Below are positions 1-11,390 of a stretch of DNA of 64,000 nucleotides, in pieces (position 1 is the first letter of the stretch; each line of letters opens with the position of its first letter). The notes under the pieces were generated by a model that did not search any database, was not told where the DNA came from, and saw only the letters and a program-made list of their open reading frames with translations. Origin of the DNA: Zasmidium citrigriseum (Eukaryota > Ascomycota > Dothideomycetes > Mycosphaerellales > Mycosphaerellaceae). Position numbers and translations under genes: made by a program. Location of the stretch: assembly GCA_002786025.1 (NCBI GenBank), contig NHNW01000031.1:124001-188000 (forward strand). Direction: 5' to 3'.

Positions 1-218
1 AAGTTCGTCTTTGAAATGGAGAAAAGGAAGGTTTGCCGGTGAGTCTTGGCATTGAGTAGACATGTACGAGTATATGCAAGTCACGGAGCACTGTCACTTT
101 GTGATTGACAAGGCTTTGCTAGCACCGCAGATATCACAGCATATTGGCAACCACATGCCGTCCGACTCTGAGCCGTCGTACGATTCGCAATCTTCCCCAC
201 AACGCAACGAGACTCTCA

Positions 219-1755
219 TCAATCCTTCAACGATTTCACTGGCTTGTCGGCCATGATTTGGATCAGAGAATGGACCACCTCAGCAGCCGCCAGAATCGTT
301 GTTTCACCAGGATTGTCGTAGATCTGAAGATTCTCGTCAGCCAGTCTGTAATCAAACTTGGATCACATCAAAACGTCACTCACCGGTGCAACTTCAACGA
401 CATCAGCGCCAATCAACTCAATCCCCGTCAACCCATCGAGAATCGTGAGGAGTTCCCTGGTCGTCCATCCTCCCACCTCTGCCGTGCCAGTAGCTGGCGC
501 ATACGCAGGATCCAAGACATCGATGTCCACTGAAATGTAGACTTTGGAGCCTCTTACCCTCTCCTTGATCTTCTCGATGAAGCCTGCAGTCCCGATCTTG
601 TCAAGATCTCTAGCTTTGAGGATGTGGAAACCGCAAGCTTTGTCGTTCTTCAAGTCGTACTTCTTGTTCGACACGGGAGCTCTGATACCAGCGTGCATGG
701 AGGTGTTGCGTATCAGACCTTCTTCGTGGGCGATGTGTAAGAATGTGCCGTGATTCACGCCACTGTTGTTCAAACGTCAGATTACGGATGATCATAATGT
801 GTGTCAGACTCACGCATAATGAGAAAGACCGCCACCGAGCACGTCCGGATCCCAGGTATCCAAGTGAGAATCGAAGTGAAGGACAGATACCGCACCCCAG
901 TGATCGAACGTCGAACGAAGTGCTGACAGCGTCGTTGTATGATCTCCACCAAGGGTAATGATTCGCGGTACCGTGTATTCAGAAGCGTTGGCAGTTCGTT
1001 TCGATACGACCTGGAGAAATGTGTTAGCAGCTATCGCCAGACGCACGAATCGAAACACCCACACGATGAGCTTTATCGAGCTGCTTCAAGGCGATGGTGT
1101 TATCCTGGCATTGGTCAGCACACTTCATCTTCTGATCGCTACGACTACTACTTACAAGAAAGGTGAGCGGAGCATCACCGCAGTCAACAGCTTTCAAACC
1201 CTGCTGAAAGGCATTTTTACCCGTGTATATGTTGTATGAGAATTCGGGTGACATTCGAGTCCTTGAGAAACAATGAGCAAACCGACCATGTCAGAACGTG
1301 CAAACACTGAAGACCTACGAGCCTTGCCGTATGCCCTTCGGACCAAATCGAGCGCCTTTCACATGTCAACATCGAAGAAAGATCCTATATGTTGGCTTGG
1401 TGATACAAACCTGGCCGAGCAGTCACGCCCTATCTGTTGTTAGCACGTCCAACATCAATGTGTATGAAGAAGAGCATACTGTATCAAAAGGAGCCCCCAG
1501 AATAGCGATATCGTAAGGCTCGATGGTTTCGTTCTCTCCAGCTAGGCAATGAACATACGGAAGATTGGCAAATGTCGACAATCCCGCGTACATAGCCGCC
1601 GATATGTCAAGTCCTGGATGTATTGGACTCTCAAAGAGATCCATTCCACCCATTGGATGTTGAACTCCAGCAACCGGTGGAAATGTGATTTCTCGGGCAG
1701 AGGACACAGCTGCTAGAGCCACCAGTAAGCTCACATGGTTAGACATACTGCTCAT
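219..1755 (-). CDS. Secreted-type agmatinase/ureohydrolase
   Basis: Ureohydrolase (arginase/agmatinase) family, which hydrolyses agmatine or a related guanidino compound to urea and an amine. I assemble eight exons: 1755-1480, 1429-1411, 1355-1319, 1261-1156, 1104-1063, 1010-814, 762-384 and 323-219. They sum to 387 codons (386 aa). Seen: GAPFDTG near residue 90, GGDH (H184), DSHLD (D207, H209, D211) and [10 protein letters not shown] (D305, D307). All six expected metal-ligand positions are present, although the second motif reads DSHLD rather than the usual DAHLD. The first ~20 residues form a hydrophobic signal-like segment ending near Ala-Arg, so export or a vacuolar location is inferred. 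Agmatinase rather than arginase is inferred from the overall motif pattern; the true substrate is unknown. The 19-nt second exon is a micro-exon. Confidence 0.9.
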
Positions 1756-2092
1756 CCGTTCAATCGATCAAAAATACTGTACTCTAGAGGAATGAGAGAT
1801 GAAGTTCAGCAAATGACTGTTTATCAGAGATGCATTACCTAACTGCCCTGGCCGCGAGGCGCGGAGTCCGCCGAGGCGAGTGATGCGCCCCAGACCCCAT
1901 CCTGCCAGATTTGGGCATTCGATGCGATGGATTGGAGACGTTCGCATTTTGTCCTAGCCGACCGTAATGTATAGGCATTTGCAGAATAGAGGCTGATGAG
2001 GTGCCGGCGTTGACACAACTTGCGACTCATGCCATCTTGTCGAAGTGCGCGCGCATGCTAGGAACTGCACCAAAGCAAGCATGACTGCTGCT
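1756..2092. other. Intergenic, no gene seen
   Basis: Upstream flank of the agmatinase-like gene and downstream flank of the DPP III gene. I see no gene or RNA here. Confidence 0.6.
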
Positions 2093-4378
2093 CTAGATGT
2101 AGTCTCGATCCACGAAGGACTGGATCATACCCTCTGGAGTTGCCTCGTACTCCTTGAGAACCACATCGTCACCCTCGAGGAAAGTATTCGCCTGAACGAA
2201 CACCTTCCGAGGCTTTGCGTTCTTGACCACGATCGGACGCACCTTCTTCGCGAACCATTCGTTCACATCGGTGTATTTCTCGTACAGGGCCTTGCCTCCC
2301 TCAAAGTCTGCAGTGGCCTTGTAGACATGGAGCTTCTGAAGGAACTTGTTGACGGCAGGGCGGCCATGAGACTCGATCTTGTTGCGGTCGAGCCGGATGA
2401 CCAGGTCGGAAAGATCATCCTTCGTGTACTCCAACTTGCAGAAGTCTCCTCCGGCCTCGAGGAAGACGTTCAGGATGGCGAATCTGGCTTGCATGTGAGG
2501 TTGACCATGTCGACGGCTGTTGGGATCCCAGAATTGAAGTGCAGCAAGTCCAGCTCGAGCCATTGAGAGGTAGCAAATGTAGAGGACATCAGCAGCTTCT
2601 TGGCCACGGAAACCGAAGATCTCGAGGATGCTGTAATCGGGGCACAAGCTCATCGCCACGCTCTCAGCGCGACACTCCTCGTAAGATGGACCCATGCCAC
2701 CGAAAACAGTACCCCAAGTCTCAGAGGGCTTGTAGTACGTGGATACAGGCTTCCCAGTGACTGGGTTCAGTGGTGGATTCTTGTGGTCGAAGTTGAACAC
2801 GCCAGGTGAAGTCTCCTGGAGTAGCTTGCCACAGCCATGGCCAAGGAGCTCGTGCAGACCGACTTGCACTTCGAAAGACTCATTGTTGTACTTGTCCCAA
2901 GCCTCTTGGTCCTCTGGGCGAATAAAAGGCGTTGGCTCTTTGGGTGGTTTGGCACTGAGAACGTTGCCGAGAGAGACGTTCTTGAAGCCTTCATTTTGTC
3001 TGACACTGTCGTAGTTGGGGATGCTAAAGGACAGAATGTCAGCAAATGGCACGAACATGGAACGGCATGGCTTCTGCCCAGTTAACGTACTTGATTCCTG
3101 CAGGAATGCCACTACCAGCGAAGGTCAAGACCTCAAGACTGGTGAAGTCCGGCGACAAGAACTTGTCCTTCTCGAAGTCCTTCGGCCATGGGAGCTTCGG
3201 AATTTGCGTAGGCGCTGACTCCACGAGCTTTCCGAAAGCCTTGGTTCTCTCCTTGTTGACCATGGCTGCAAAGCCCTCCCACTCACCACGAATACCATGA
3301 GGATCTCGGTAGGTCTCGATGAATCCGATGTTGCATTCGACATTGGGACCCTTGTCCTTGATCCAGTGCCTCTGCGAATCGAGATGCGCGAACATGGATC
3401 CATCGTGGAAGGCCTTCACGTACTCGCCCTGCATCTTGTCTTCTGCATCATTAAGAGCATGCTTCTTGGCTTCCATGAGGTTGCGTGCAACCTTGCCCAT
3501 CTCGGTAGAATAGTCGCCGTAGACGAGCGAGAGCTTCTTGCCCTTCAGCGGTCCTTCCAGGGTCCATTGCGACTCCTTGAGATCACGATGAGCTGGCTCA
3601 GTCACTGCAGAGGCAATCAGAAGCTCGAAGTCGCCAGATGAGGTCTTTCGCAGTCTAGTGTTCTCTGGCATGAGGCCCTTGTTCTTCAGGAAGTCCGACA
3701 CATGCTCGATCTCATCGTGGGTGATGTCTGGAGAATCCGGATAGTATGTACTGACATGGCCCTTGTCGGGGTAGCCCAGGTGCATCTTGCCGATAGAGGT
3801 CGACTCGTAGAGAGCATCTTTGATTTGATGCCAGAGCTTCTCAGCCTCCGGCGATGCCTTTGCAAGTGCCTCAACCTTCTCTGCGGGTACGCGAGGAATG
3901 AACTTGGAATCACCAAATGACCTGTATCGATTTAGAATACGGACTATCCGGATCATAGTAGGAGGGAGCACATACTTGAAGTTGCCAGTGTTGCCAATGA
4001 ACTGGGCAGCGTAGCTCAGAAAATGCTTCAAGTCCTCATCTGAGATGCCTGCCTGGGACTGCAACTTCTTCCAGTCGCCATTGCAGCTCTTGTGGAGGGC
4101 AAGGATGAAGTCGTAGATGGACTCACTCTCAGGCGATACTTGACGGAGGTTGATTCTAGTGCCCGAGAAGGCAGCTCGAGAGATGTAATGGGCGTATCTG
4201 TGGATGACATGGTCAGCCATCAAGGTCTCGAATGGAATGGATCACGGGCCTGGACCTACTTCTTCTCCTGCTTGGAGAGGGCCTCAAAGTGCGGCTTAAT
4301 TGCAAGCGGTACCACGGTCGGCGGGTCGTCGGCCAGGTATTGCTGCAGAGTCGTTTGATCTATGGCGTTCTCAAACAT
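2093..4378 (-). CDS. Dipeptidyl peptidase III (M49 zinc peptidase)
   Basis: Cytosolic metallopeptidase that removes dipeptides from the N terminus of short peptides. Four exons (4378-4260, 4197-3976, 3921-3091, 3023-2093) sum to 701 codons (700 aa), the usual family length. The zinc motif HELLGH lies at residues 448-453 and the second motif EECRAE at 506-511, with the conserved spacing between them. The three introns (62, 54 and 67 nt) all fall in phase 2. I chose the ATG at 4378 because the reading frame upstream is arginine/alanine-rich and does not resemble the family; an in-frame N-terminal extension, for example a targeting peptide, cannot be excluded. The neighbouring agmatinase-like gene lies downstream on the same strand. 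Confidence 0.95.
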
Positions 4379-4796
4379 CTTTGCGGTGATGCGGGTTGAT
4401 GGGTTCCTGTTCGCTCGTGGTGTTGTGCGGGCAGCGTTTGGTGGAACGCCTCGTGATGAGCAACCAGAAGCGGGGCCACGAGGTTGGTGGGACCTTGCAG
4501 CAGCTCCCGCCCTTGCTTGGTTGTCAAAACACACCAAGTGCCGTAAACAAATTCGATGATGTGCTTCCGATGGAAGACTGTACGAAAACGTGTGAAGTTC
4601 GTACAAGATGCTATTATGTTTAGCATGGGAAGCATGCCGCTACATGAAGTACTTGTGGGTATTGACATCGTAATCTGTCGTGCGCCTCTGAAAAACGTCC
4701 CTAAACCAATCCTGCTGTTGTCCAACCTGTACGTACACGAATCCAGACTCTGCATTACACTTTTTGAATCGCTATACAAAAAACAAGACCAACTCT
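4379..4796. other. Intergenic, no gene seen
   Basis: Promoter side of the DPP III gene and 3' flank of the GPI-protein gene. Nothing recognisable. Confidence 0.55.
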
Positions 4797-5566
4797 TTAC
4801 AGAAGAGCAGCGAAGAGAGCACCGAGACCGAAGACGGCACCGGATGCAAGCTTGATCGAGTCGGCAGCGGAGGACGAGGTCTCGCTGGCAGAGCTCTCGG
4901 TGGAGGAAGGACCGTTATCGCTGGTGGCAGTAGCCTCGTCGGAAGATCCGGATGCGGAGGAGTTGGAGTCGTTGTCGTTGTCCGAGTTGCTGCTGCCGGT
5001 GGAAGAGGCGCCGGAGCCGGAGCCAGTTCCAGTGGCGACAGAGGCGCTGCCCGAAACGACGGTCGCGCCAGTCTGAACGTCACCGCCAACAACAACAGTG
5101 GTGGAAGTTCCAGCGCTGACGATGAACGAGCTAAGGGACGAGCCGTTGCCGATGTAGACGGTGTTGATTCCAGAGAGGCCTGACAAGTCATGAGCTACGA
5201 CGCCAATAGGGTCGCAAATGTTGTGGAATGTACTCACCAGCTGGAACAGTGGCGACGTCTGGCTGCGAAGTCACAGCTGCGGTTGCGACAGCGCCGTTGG
5301 AGAGAGTTGGCATGCCAGTGACCACTCCGTCGCTGTTGGTCAGAGACAGGAAGTTGGTCATGGTGTTGGAGTAAGTGTAAGTGCTGGAGATGGTGGTGTC
5401 ACCGCTGACGACTGGGACGACCTGCAATGCCTGTCAGTGATCCATGCAATGAGCGAACACCTGGAGATGGGCGATGACCCACAGTCGGCGAGGCGGACTC
5501 GGTCTCAGAAGACTGAGCGTAGGCGGCGGCCACGAATGGCGCGACGGCGATGATGGAGTAGCGCAT
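4797..5566 (-). CDS. GPI-anchored Ser/Gly-rich cell-surface protein
   Basis: Three exons (5566-5483, 5421-5238, 5179-4797) give 216 aa. The N terminus is a clear signal peptide ending in AAAYAQ. The middle is rich in Thr, Ser and Val. Residues ~120-190 form a low-complexity Ser/Gly/Asp/Asn stretch likely to be O-glycosylated. The last ~20 residues are hydrophobic (GAVFGLGALFAALL) and follow a small-residue site, the layout of a GPI-attachment signal. The function is not recognisable; a plasma-membrane or cell-wall location is inferred from layout alone. Several long open frames overlap it on both strands because the low-complexity region lacks stops; the spliced minus-strand reading is the one with signal sequences at both ends. 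Confidence 0.8.
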
Positions 5567-7002
5567 GTTGGCGATTAAAAGTGCTGGTGTATGGTGATAA
5601 TTTGGGTGGTGATGAGGAACAACGAGTTGCTCTGGGAAGAAGAGAAGTAGTAGCGCTGTGCTGCTGCTGTGGTAACGACCGGACTAGAGCAAGGAAGGAC
5701 GACGAGGAGAGAAGGAGTCGTGGTTGGGGGGCGTGTGGACGATATACATGCTGGCGCGTGCACGGGCGTCTGCTCACCCGCTCATCTAATTTGCAGCCCC
5801 TGCCCGTGTGAACGCACTCTGCTTCATCCTGCAGCCGCCTGCGTGCGCATTTGCCTCTCGAGACCTTGAATTTGCGCTGTCTGCTGCTTCACCATGCGCT
5901 GCGCCGCGTCTTGTCCTGCTTTTCCACGAGCAATGGTGGGAGCGGGAGAGCTGGTGGACGCGTCGTCGACGCCTCAAAATAGACCAGCCGCGAGCCGTTG
6001 AGTGAAATTCGGGTAGCGATCAACACGAGGCGAAGAACGTGGAGATCATCATGCGCACCACTGGAAATTTCTCGCCCACTTCGACCTCCGCTGTACCACC
6101 TTCTATGGCCAACGACGATGCAGCCGAAGACTCCACGATGGAAGAGACAACCGTCTTGGCCATGCCTGCCCCAGAATTGATCTGACGCGACCTGCTACAT
6201 GTGGCGTTCGCCGCCGGCTGCAAGATGCGACAACCCTTCTCCGCCGCGTTGACTGGCCGACTGGCGAAAGTATCGTGAGGAGCCTCAAGTTAAGGTCCGG
6301 TCCGAGAGATCCATTGCAACGTTCTTCTCCCGATCACGTGTGACTGCCGCTCCTGGAAGTCCAATATCTCCACCACATCGCCAAAGGCTGGCCATCCTGG
6401 CTTCATATCTGCGAGACCTCCGAACGCATGAGGTCTGGGTGTACGACATGGTGTCAATTTCTCGATCGGTCCTCTCGTGCGACAAAATGTTGCACCACTC
6501 TCCACACGTTGTCTTGTCCTTCACTGGAGGGCACGTGCTCTCGGAAAAACTGGTTTCTCCATCGGGAAGCTCAACGACATCCCTCCGGCTTGCTCTGGCA
6601 TCAAAGATACACCGTAGCTCTGATGTCTCGTCGCAATCAAGCCAACGAACTACATACCGCCGACGCAGGCAATCACGCGATAATGGAAGGACCGGAAGCG
6701 GTCTGCTGTGAGCATAAGAAGCGCGATTTCCTGATACCTCGCTGTTCCCTCTCTTCCTCTTTTCTCATCAGCTTCCGCTCACTCTGCTAAACATCTCTGC
6801 ACAGTGCGGTCCTCCTGCCAATTCTTTGTTCTCAGTCTCCGCTTGCACGTCTGCAACAATCATTCCCATTGCTGGTAAGCCTATTGCCGTCTTATTCACA
6901 CTGCCCATCACCGCCACCAGCTTCCCCTTGAGTTTCGGGCAGACCATGTTCCAAGTCGTGCACCAATACTGACATTGATAAGCGAACAAAGAGGTCACAA
7001 AT
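5567..7002. other. Long non-coding stretch upstream of INO1
   Basis: About 1.4 kb between the start of the GPI-protein gene and the INO1 start. It must hold both promoters. I see no conserved protein, tRNA or repeat. Pyrimidine-rich runs just before 7003 (around 6740-6840) look like a typical fungal 5' leader. Confidence 0.5.
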
Positions 7003-8607
7003 ATGGCACCTCACGCAAACGATCCAAACGGATTCGCCACCGGCATGACGGCGACGCAGCTGAGCAGCGTCCAAGACTCTGCCTTTGTCGTCGACAGCCC
7101 CAACGTTGCATACAGCGATGCAGAGATTCGAAGCAAGTACCACTACCGCACGACGCAAATCAAGCGTGTCGATGGCAAGGTCGTCGCTCAACCAAAGGCC
7201 TCCGTCTACGACTTCAAGACTGAACGCAATGTCGGCAAAGTCGGTGTCATGCTTGTCGGTCTTGGTGGCAACAACGGAACCACCGTTACCGCTGGTATCC
7301 TCGCCAACCGCCGCAAGCTGCAGTGGGAGACCCGAGAGGGACCTCGCGCCGCCAACTACTACGGCTCCGTCGTCATGAGCTCCACCGTCAAGCTGGGCAC
7401 CGACAGCGAGACCGGCAGCGACGTCAACATCCCACTTCAGAGCATGCTTCCAATGGTGCACCCCAACGACCTTGTCATCGGCGGATGGGACATCAGCGGC
7501 ATGGACCTTGCTGCGGCCATGGATCGTGCTCAAGTCCTCGAGCCTACCTTGAAGTCGCTGGTCAAGAAGGAGATGGCCGCCATGAAGCCACTGCCCTCCA
7601 TCTACTACCCCGACTTCATCGCCGCCAACCAAGGGGATCGTGCCGACAACATCATCCCTGGATCAAAGGCATGCCCAGAGCACGTCGAACACATCCGCAA
7701 AGACATTCGCGAATTCAAGGCTGCCAATGGTCTCGACAAGGTCATCGTCCTCTGGACTGCCAACACTGAGCGTTATGCCAACATCATCCCTGGCGTCAAC
7801 GACACCGCCAAGAATCTCATGGAGGCGATCAATGCTGGCCATGAAGAAGTCTCCCCATCGACCGTCTTTGCCGTGGCCAGTATCCTCGAGAACGCACCCT
7901 TCATCAACGGCTCGCCACAGAACACTTTCGTTCCAGGCTGCATCGAGCTGGCTGAGCAACACAAGGCCTTCGTCGGCGGCGATGACTTCAAGTCAGGCCA
8001 GACCAAGATGAAGTCTGCCCTCGTCGACTTCCTCATCAACGCCGGTATCAAACTCACATCCATCGCCAGCTACAACCACCTGGGCAACAACGACGGAAAG
8101 AACCTCTCGTCGCAGAAGCAGTTCCGCTCCAAGGAGATCAGCAAGTCCAACGTCGTTGACGACATGGTCGCTGCCAACAACGTGCTCTACGAGAAGGATG
8201 AGCACCCAGACCACACCGTCGTCATCAAGTACATGCCTGCTGTCGGCGACAACAAGCGTGCTCTTGATGAGTACTACGCCGAGATCTTCCTTGGCGGACA
8301 TCAGACCATCAGCATCTTCAACGTTTGCGAAGACTCTCTGCTCGCCTCGCCACTCATCATCGACTTAGTTCTCGTCGCTGAGCTCATGACCCGCATCCAA
8401 TGGCGCCGTGATGGCGAAGAGGACTACAAGAGCTTTCACAGCGTGCTGAGCGTCCTCAGCTACATGCTCAAGGCACCCATGACGCCACCTGGAACTCCTG
8501 TTGTCAATGCTCTCGGCAAGCAGCGCAGCGCCCTTGTCAACATTCTTCGTGCCTGTGTTGGATTGGAGCCAGAGAACGACATGACACTGGAGCACAAGCT
8601 GTTTTAA
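7003..8607 (+). CDS. INO1: Inositol-3-phosphate synthase
   Basis: Converts glucose-6-phosphate to 1D-myo-inositol-3-phosphate with NAD, the committed step of inositol synthesis that feeds phosphatidylinositol, phosphoinositides and inositol phosphosphingolipids. A single exon encodes 534 aa, the standard length. Seen: the NAD-binding GLGGNNGTT near residue 84, [11 protein letters not shown] near residue 305 and [13 protein letters not shown] near 355, all family signatures. The ATG at 7003 sits in an A-rich context and begins the usual N-terminal segment. Yeast INO1 is repressed by inositol, but I did not identify a convincing inositol/choline-responsive element upstream. It is followed by a lipid-enzyme pair at 9.7-12.9 kb, separated by one unrelated gene. 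Confidence 0.97.
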   Translation: MAPHANDPNGFATGMTATQLSSVQDSAFVVDSPNVAYSDAEIRSKYHYRTTQIKRVDGKVVAQPKASVYDFKTERNVGKVGVMLVGLGGNNGTTVTAGILANRRKLQWETREGPRAANYYGSVVMSSTVKLGTDSETGSDVNIPLQSMLPMVHPNDLVIGGWDISGMDLAAAMDRAQVLEPTLKSLVKKEMAAMKPLPSIYYPDFIAANQGDRADNIIPGSKACPEHVEHIRKDIREFKAANGLDKVIVLWTANTERYANIIPGVNDTAKNLMEAINAGHEEVSPSTVFAVASILENAPFINGSPQNTFVPGCIELAEQHKAFVGGDDFKSGQTKMKSALVDFLINAGIKLTSIASYNHLGNNDGKNLSSQKQFRSKEISKSNVVDDMVAANNVLYEKDEHPDHTVVIKYMPAVGDNKRALDEYYAEIFLGGHQTISIFNVCEDSLLASPLIIDLVLVAELMTRIQWRRDGEEDYKSFHSVLSVLSYMLKAPMTPPGTPVVNALGKQRSALVNILRACVGLEPENDMTLEHKLF

Positions 8608-8798
8608 ATGATGATGCTGATGAAGAAAGACTTGCTTAATGGAACGCAACATACCCCTTGATGACTTGCTAGCTTCAACAGAGTAATAGAGTCGAAGCCT
8701 GGGAAAGGCAGCTAGAGTAGATGAGGCCAAGAAGAATGCATCGATTGAATCTTTTCACGTTCGATGTCAATCCAAGTATCGAGAATCCGCTCATGCTT

Positions 8799-9546
8799 TC
8801 ACATGAAATCATCCAGGAAGTCCGCATCGCGGTCTTGGTTGCTCGACTCGGCCATCTGGTCATCCGTGTGGAGTTCGTCGTACATGTGGTCCTTCTGCCA
8901 CTTGAGTTTCTGCCGCTCCTCGGCCAGCTTCGCATCTTCCTTCTTCTGTTCACATGTCAGTCTCCAGTCCACATCAATCCAGGAAATGAATGTCATACCT
9001 TTTCCTGCGCCGCAATCCTCTCCTTCTTCCTCAACTCCCTCTCCTTATCCGCCTTCTCCTGCCTCAAATCCGGGTACTTCTCGACCTTGGTCTTATTCAA
9101 CCGATTCACAATCGGATTCTCCCTCTTCTGCACATAAACCCTCTTCACCAGCTTCTGATCCTTAAACCCGACCTGTCCCGTCGCCATATCGCCCGTCTTC
9201 TTCAAATTGCTCCATGGCGTGTAGATGACCGTGATATTGTCCTTCTTGTTGCCTTCGATACTGTTGGCTTTGGTGAGTTGGGCGCAGTCGACGAGGAGGT
9301 TTTCGGGGAGGGAGTCCCAGGTTTCGTTTTCGCGCATGCGGAGGTAGACGTGGGCGGAGGAGAGGTTGTCGACGTGGAACCAGACGTCTTCGTCCCAGCC
9401 GTGTGCGATTAGGTCCTCATCTCTAGCCGAGTCAGTGGGTGGTTGAATGGGTGTATGGGAGTGGGGGATTTACTCTCGACTTTGTCTTTGCCCATGTAGA
9501 TGTAGGCGGGTGGATCTACCACGTTGCTAGTGAAGTAGAAGACCAT
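8799..9546 (-). CDS. CCDC25/Jlp2-family protein (NFACT-R domain)
   Basis: Homologue of human CCDC25 and yeast Jlp2, a small conserved family built on an NFACT-R-type domain with a charged coiled-coil tail. Three exons (9546-9474, 9420-8999, 8945-8799) give 213 aa. The start MVFYFTSN, then IYMGKDK, ENEDLIAHGW, DCAQLTKANSI and YTPWSNLKKT are family landmarks. Residues ~125-185 are dense in Glu, Lys and Arg (coiled coil), and the C terminus is acidic and ends FLDDFM. The biochemical role in fungi is poorly defined. The start lies 141 bp from the divergent KDSR start, so the two probably share a bidirectional promoter. It converges with INO1 on its other side. Confidence 0.92.
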
Positions 9547-9687
9547 CTTGACGATATGTCTTGAATGCTTCTGTGGAGTTGTTGTTCTTGAGGTGATTGT
9601 CACAATGGAAATGGAGGGGCTCGTGAAGTTCAAACGAAATCCTAGTGCCAGAATCTGCGCGTGAATGCGCGTAGCTGTGAGAACAGA

Positions 9688-10974
9688 ATGTCGACGAAGT
9701 TCGAGCTCGAGAAGAAGTCAGGCCTCCTGAACCAACACCAATATCTGAACATCAGACTTTCCTTGCGAGTCAGCAATGTGCTGGGCTTACCAATGGCAAT
9801 AGGACTGTTCTGGGCCACAGCGTGCCTCTGTGTGCTTTTGTTCGTATTGGCACTGGACATTATGGGTGTCTTTTCAAGAAAGAACCACTTCGATGTGGAT
9901 GGCCGGGTAAGCAATACTCTCCAACCCAGTTCTGCAACGTACTAACATATTCCACAGACGGTCGTGATTACTGGCGGCTCTCAAGGCATGGGCAGAGGTC
10001 TGGGCAAACTATTGGCACAGAAGGGAGCAAACGTCGTGATTGTCGCACGAAATAAGCAGAAGCTCGAAGACGCTCTGAAGTACATCAGTGTATGTCCTCG
10101 CCGAAAATCATGAACGGGTCTTTTCTGACAGATCTCTCAGTCCGCTGCGAAGAATCCTCAAAAGCAGAGATTTCACACTATCAGCGCAGATGTCACCAAA
10201 CCCGAGGAGAGCGAGCGCATCATCACGGAAGTCAGTGAGTGGAACAATGGCAACTCTCCTGATGTCGTCTGGGCCAATGCTGGGTCTGCACACCCAGGCC
10301 TTTTTCTGGACACCCCTCCCGAGACTCTTCGATCGCAGATGGACATCAACTACTTCGCCGCTGCTTACCTGGCTCAGTCCGCTCTGAGAACCTGGATCAA
10401 GCCTTCTACCAGTGCTTCAGGCACCCCAAACCCAGCACAGGCCAAACCAAGACACTTCATCATGACTTCGAGCGTCGTCAGCTTTGTCGGCCTCGCTGGA
10501 TATGGACCATACTCAGGACCGAAATCTGCCATGCGGTCATTAGCAGACACGTTACGAAATGAAGTGAATCTCTACAACGGCGCGAGGAGGAAAGACCCAG
10601 TCAATGGCCCGCCAGCTGATATCAAGATCCATATTGTCATGCCTGGCACCATTACTAGCCCGGGATTTGAAGAAGAGGAGAAGCTGAAGCATCCAGTCAC
10701 GAGGATCTTGGAGGAGGGAGATCCAAGCCAGAATGAGGACGAGGTCGCAAAGGCTGCCATCAGCGGACTCGAGAAGGGCGGTTTCATCGTCACCACGCAG
10801 CTGCTGGGCCATGCAATGAGAGCGGGTGCTTTGGGAGGCAGTCAAAGGAACAACTGGTTCGTTGACACGGTCTTCAGCTGGGTCGTCGCAGTTGCGTGGT
10901 TGTTCATTGGCCCTGATCTCGACGGCAAGGTCTTCAACTATGGCAAGAAGCATGGTTTGACAGCTTCGAAATGA
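9688..10974 (+). CDS. TSC10: 3-ketodihydrosphingosine reductase (SDR family)
   Basis: Short-chain dehydrogenase of the ER that reduces 3-ketodihydrosphingosine to dihydrosphingosine with NADPH, the second step of sphingolipid synthesis. Three exons: 9688-9906, 9958-10089 and 10141-10974 (394 aa). A 42-nt second intron ending at 10131 would also keep frame, but the 51-nt form places the CTGAC branch site correctly. Seen: a hydrophobic N-terminal membrane segment (~residues 42-64), [10 protein letters not shown] at the start of exon 2, NAG, and catalytic Tyr241/Lys245 in YSGPK. A second hydrophobic segment lies near the C terminus. I chose the ATG at 9688 because the open frame upstream lacks an ATG. 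Divergent with the CCDC25 homologue. Confidence 0.92.
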
Positions 10975-11390
10975 GTATGCAGGAGATGAACGTAGCTTTC
11001 GAATGCGCCAGAGAAGGTGGCTTCTTCACTCTTGACCAGCAGTCCCGGGCGCATCTCATGCTTTTGAAATCCCATACACTCTCAAGGTCAAGCGTTCTAT
11101 ATCGTCAAAAGATGGATAGTCGGATCATGGTACGCTTGGCAGGTCGATGTTTCCGCGTCAGAGCAAGTGGCTGGGAAAGCACAGACACTTTGTGATTGGA
11201 CCAGACTCGAATGTCTCCAGGGAGAAAGAACGAGACGTGAACTCTTACTTGCCTCTTTACGCAGGCCAAACAACCATCTCTCTACTCATCTTTATCCAAT
11301 TTATCCCTCCATCGAAGTCTGTGCCCACTGGTTTGGGAGACTTTCCCGTGCCACCTAGATCCGCAACATCCGCCAATTCCATTGGCCACA
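10975..11390. other. Intergenic, no gene seen
   Basis: Spacer between the KDSR and DHCR24-like genes, which lie on the same strand. The last ~120 bases are pyrimidine-rich, as in a 5' leader. No gene recognised. Confidence 0.5.

Noticed and set aside
4772..5191. Long overlapping frames on both strands at the GPI-protein gene
   Set aside because: Low-complexity Ser/Gly codons leave alternative frames open. Only the spliced minus-strand reading has a signal peptide and a C-terminal anchor signal.
6892..7632. 246-codon minus-strand frame opposite INO1
   Set aside because: It is a shadow of a highly expressed, codon-biased gene; no family features.
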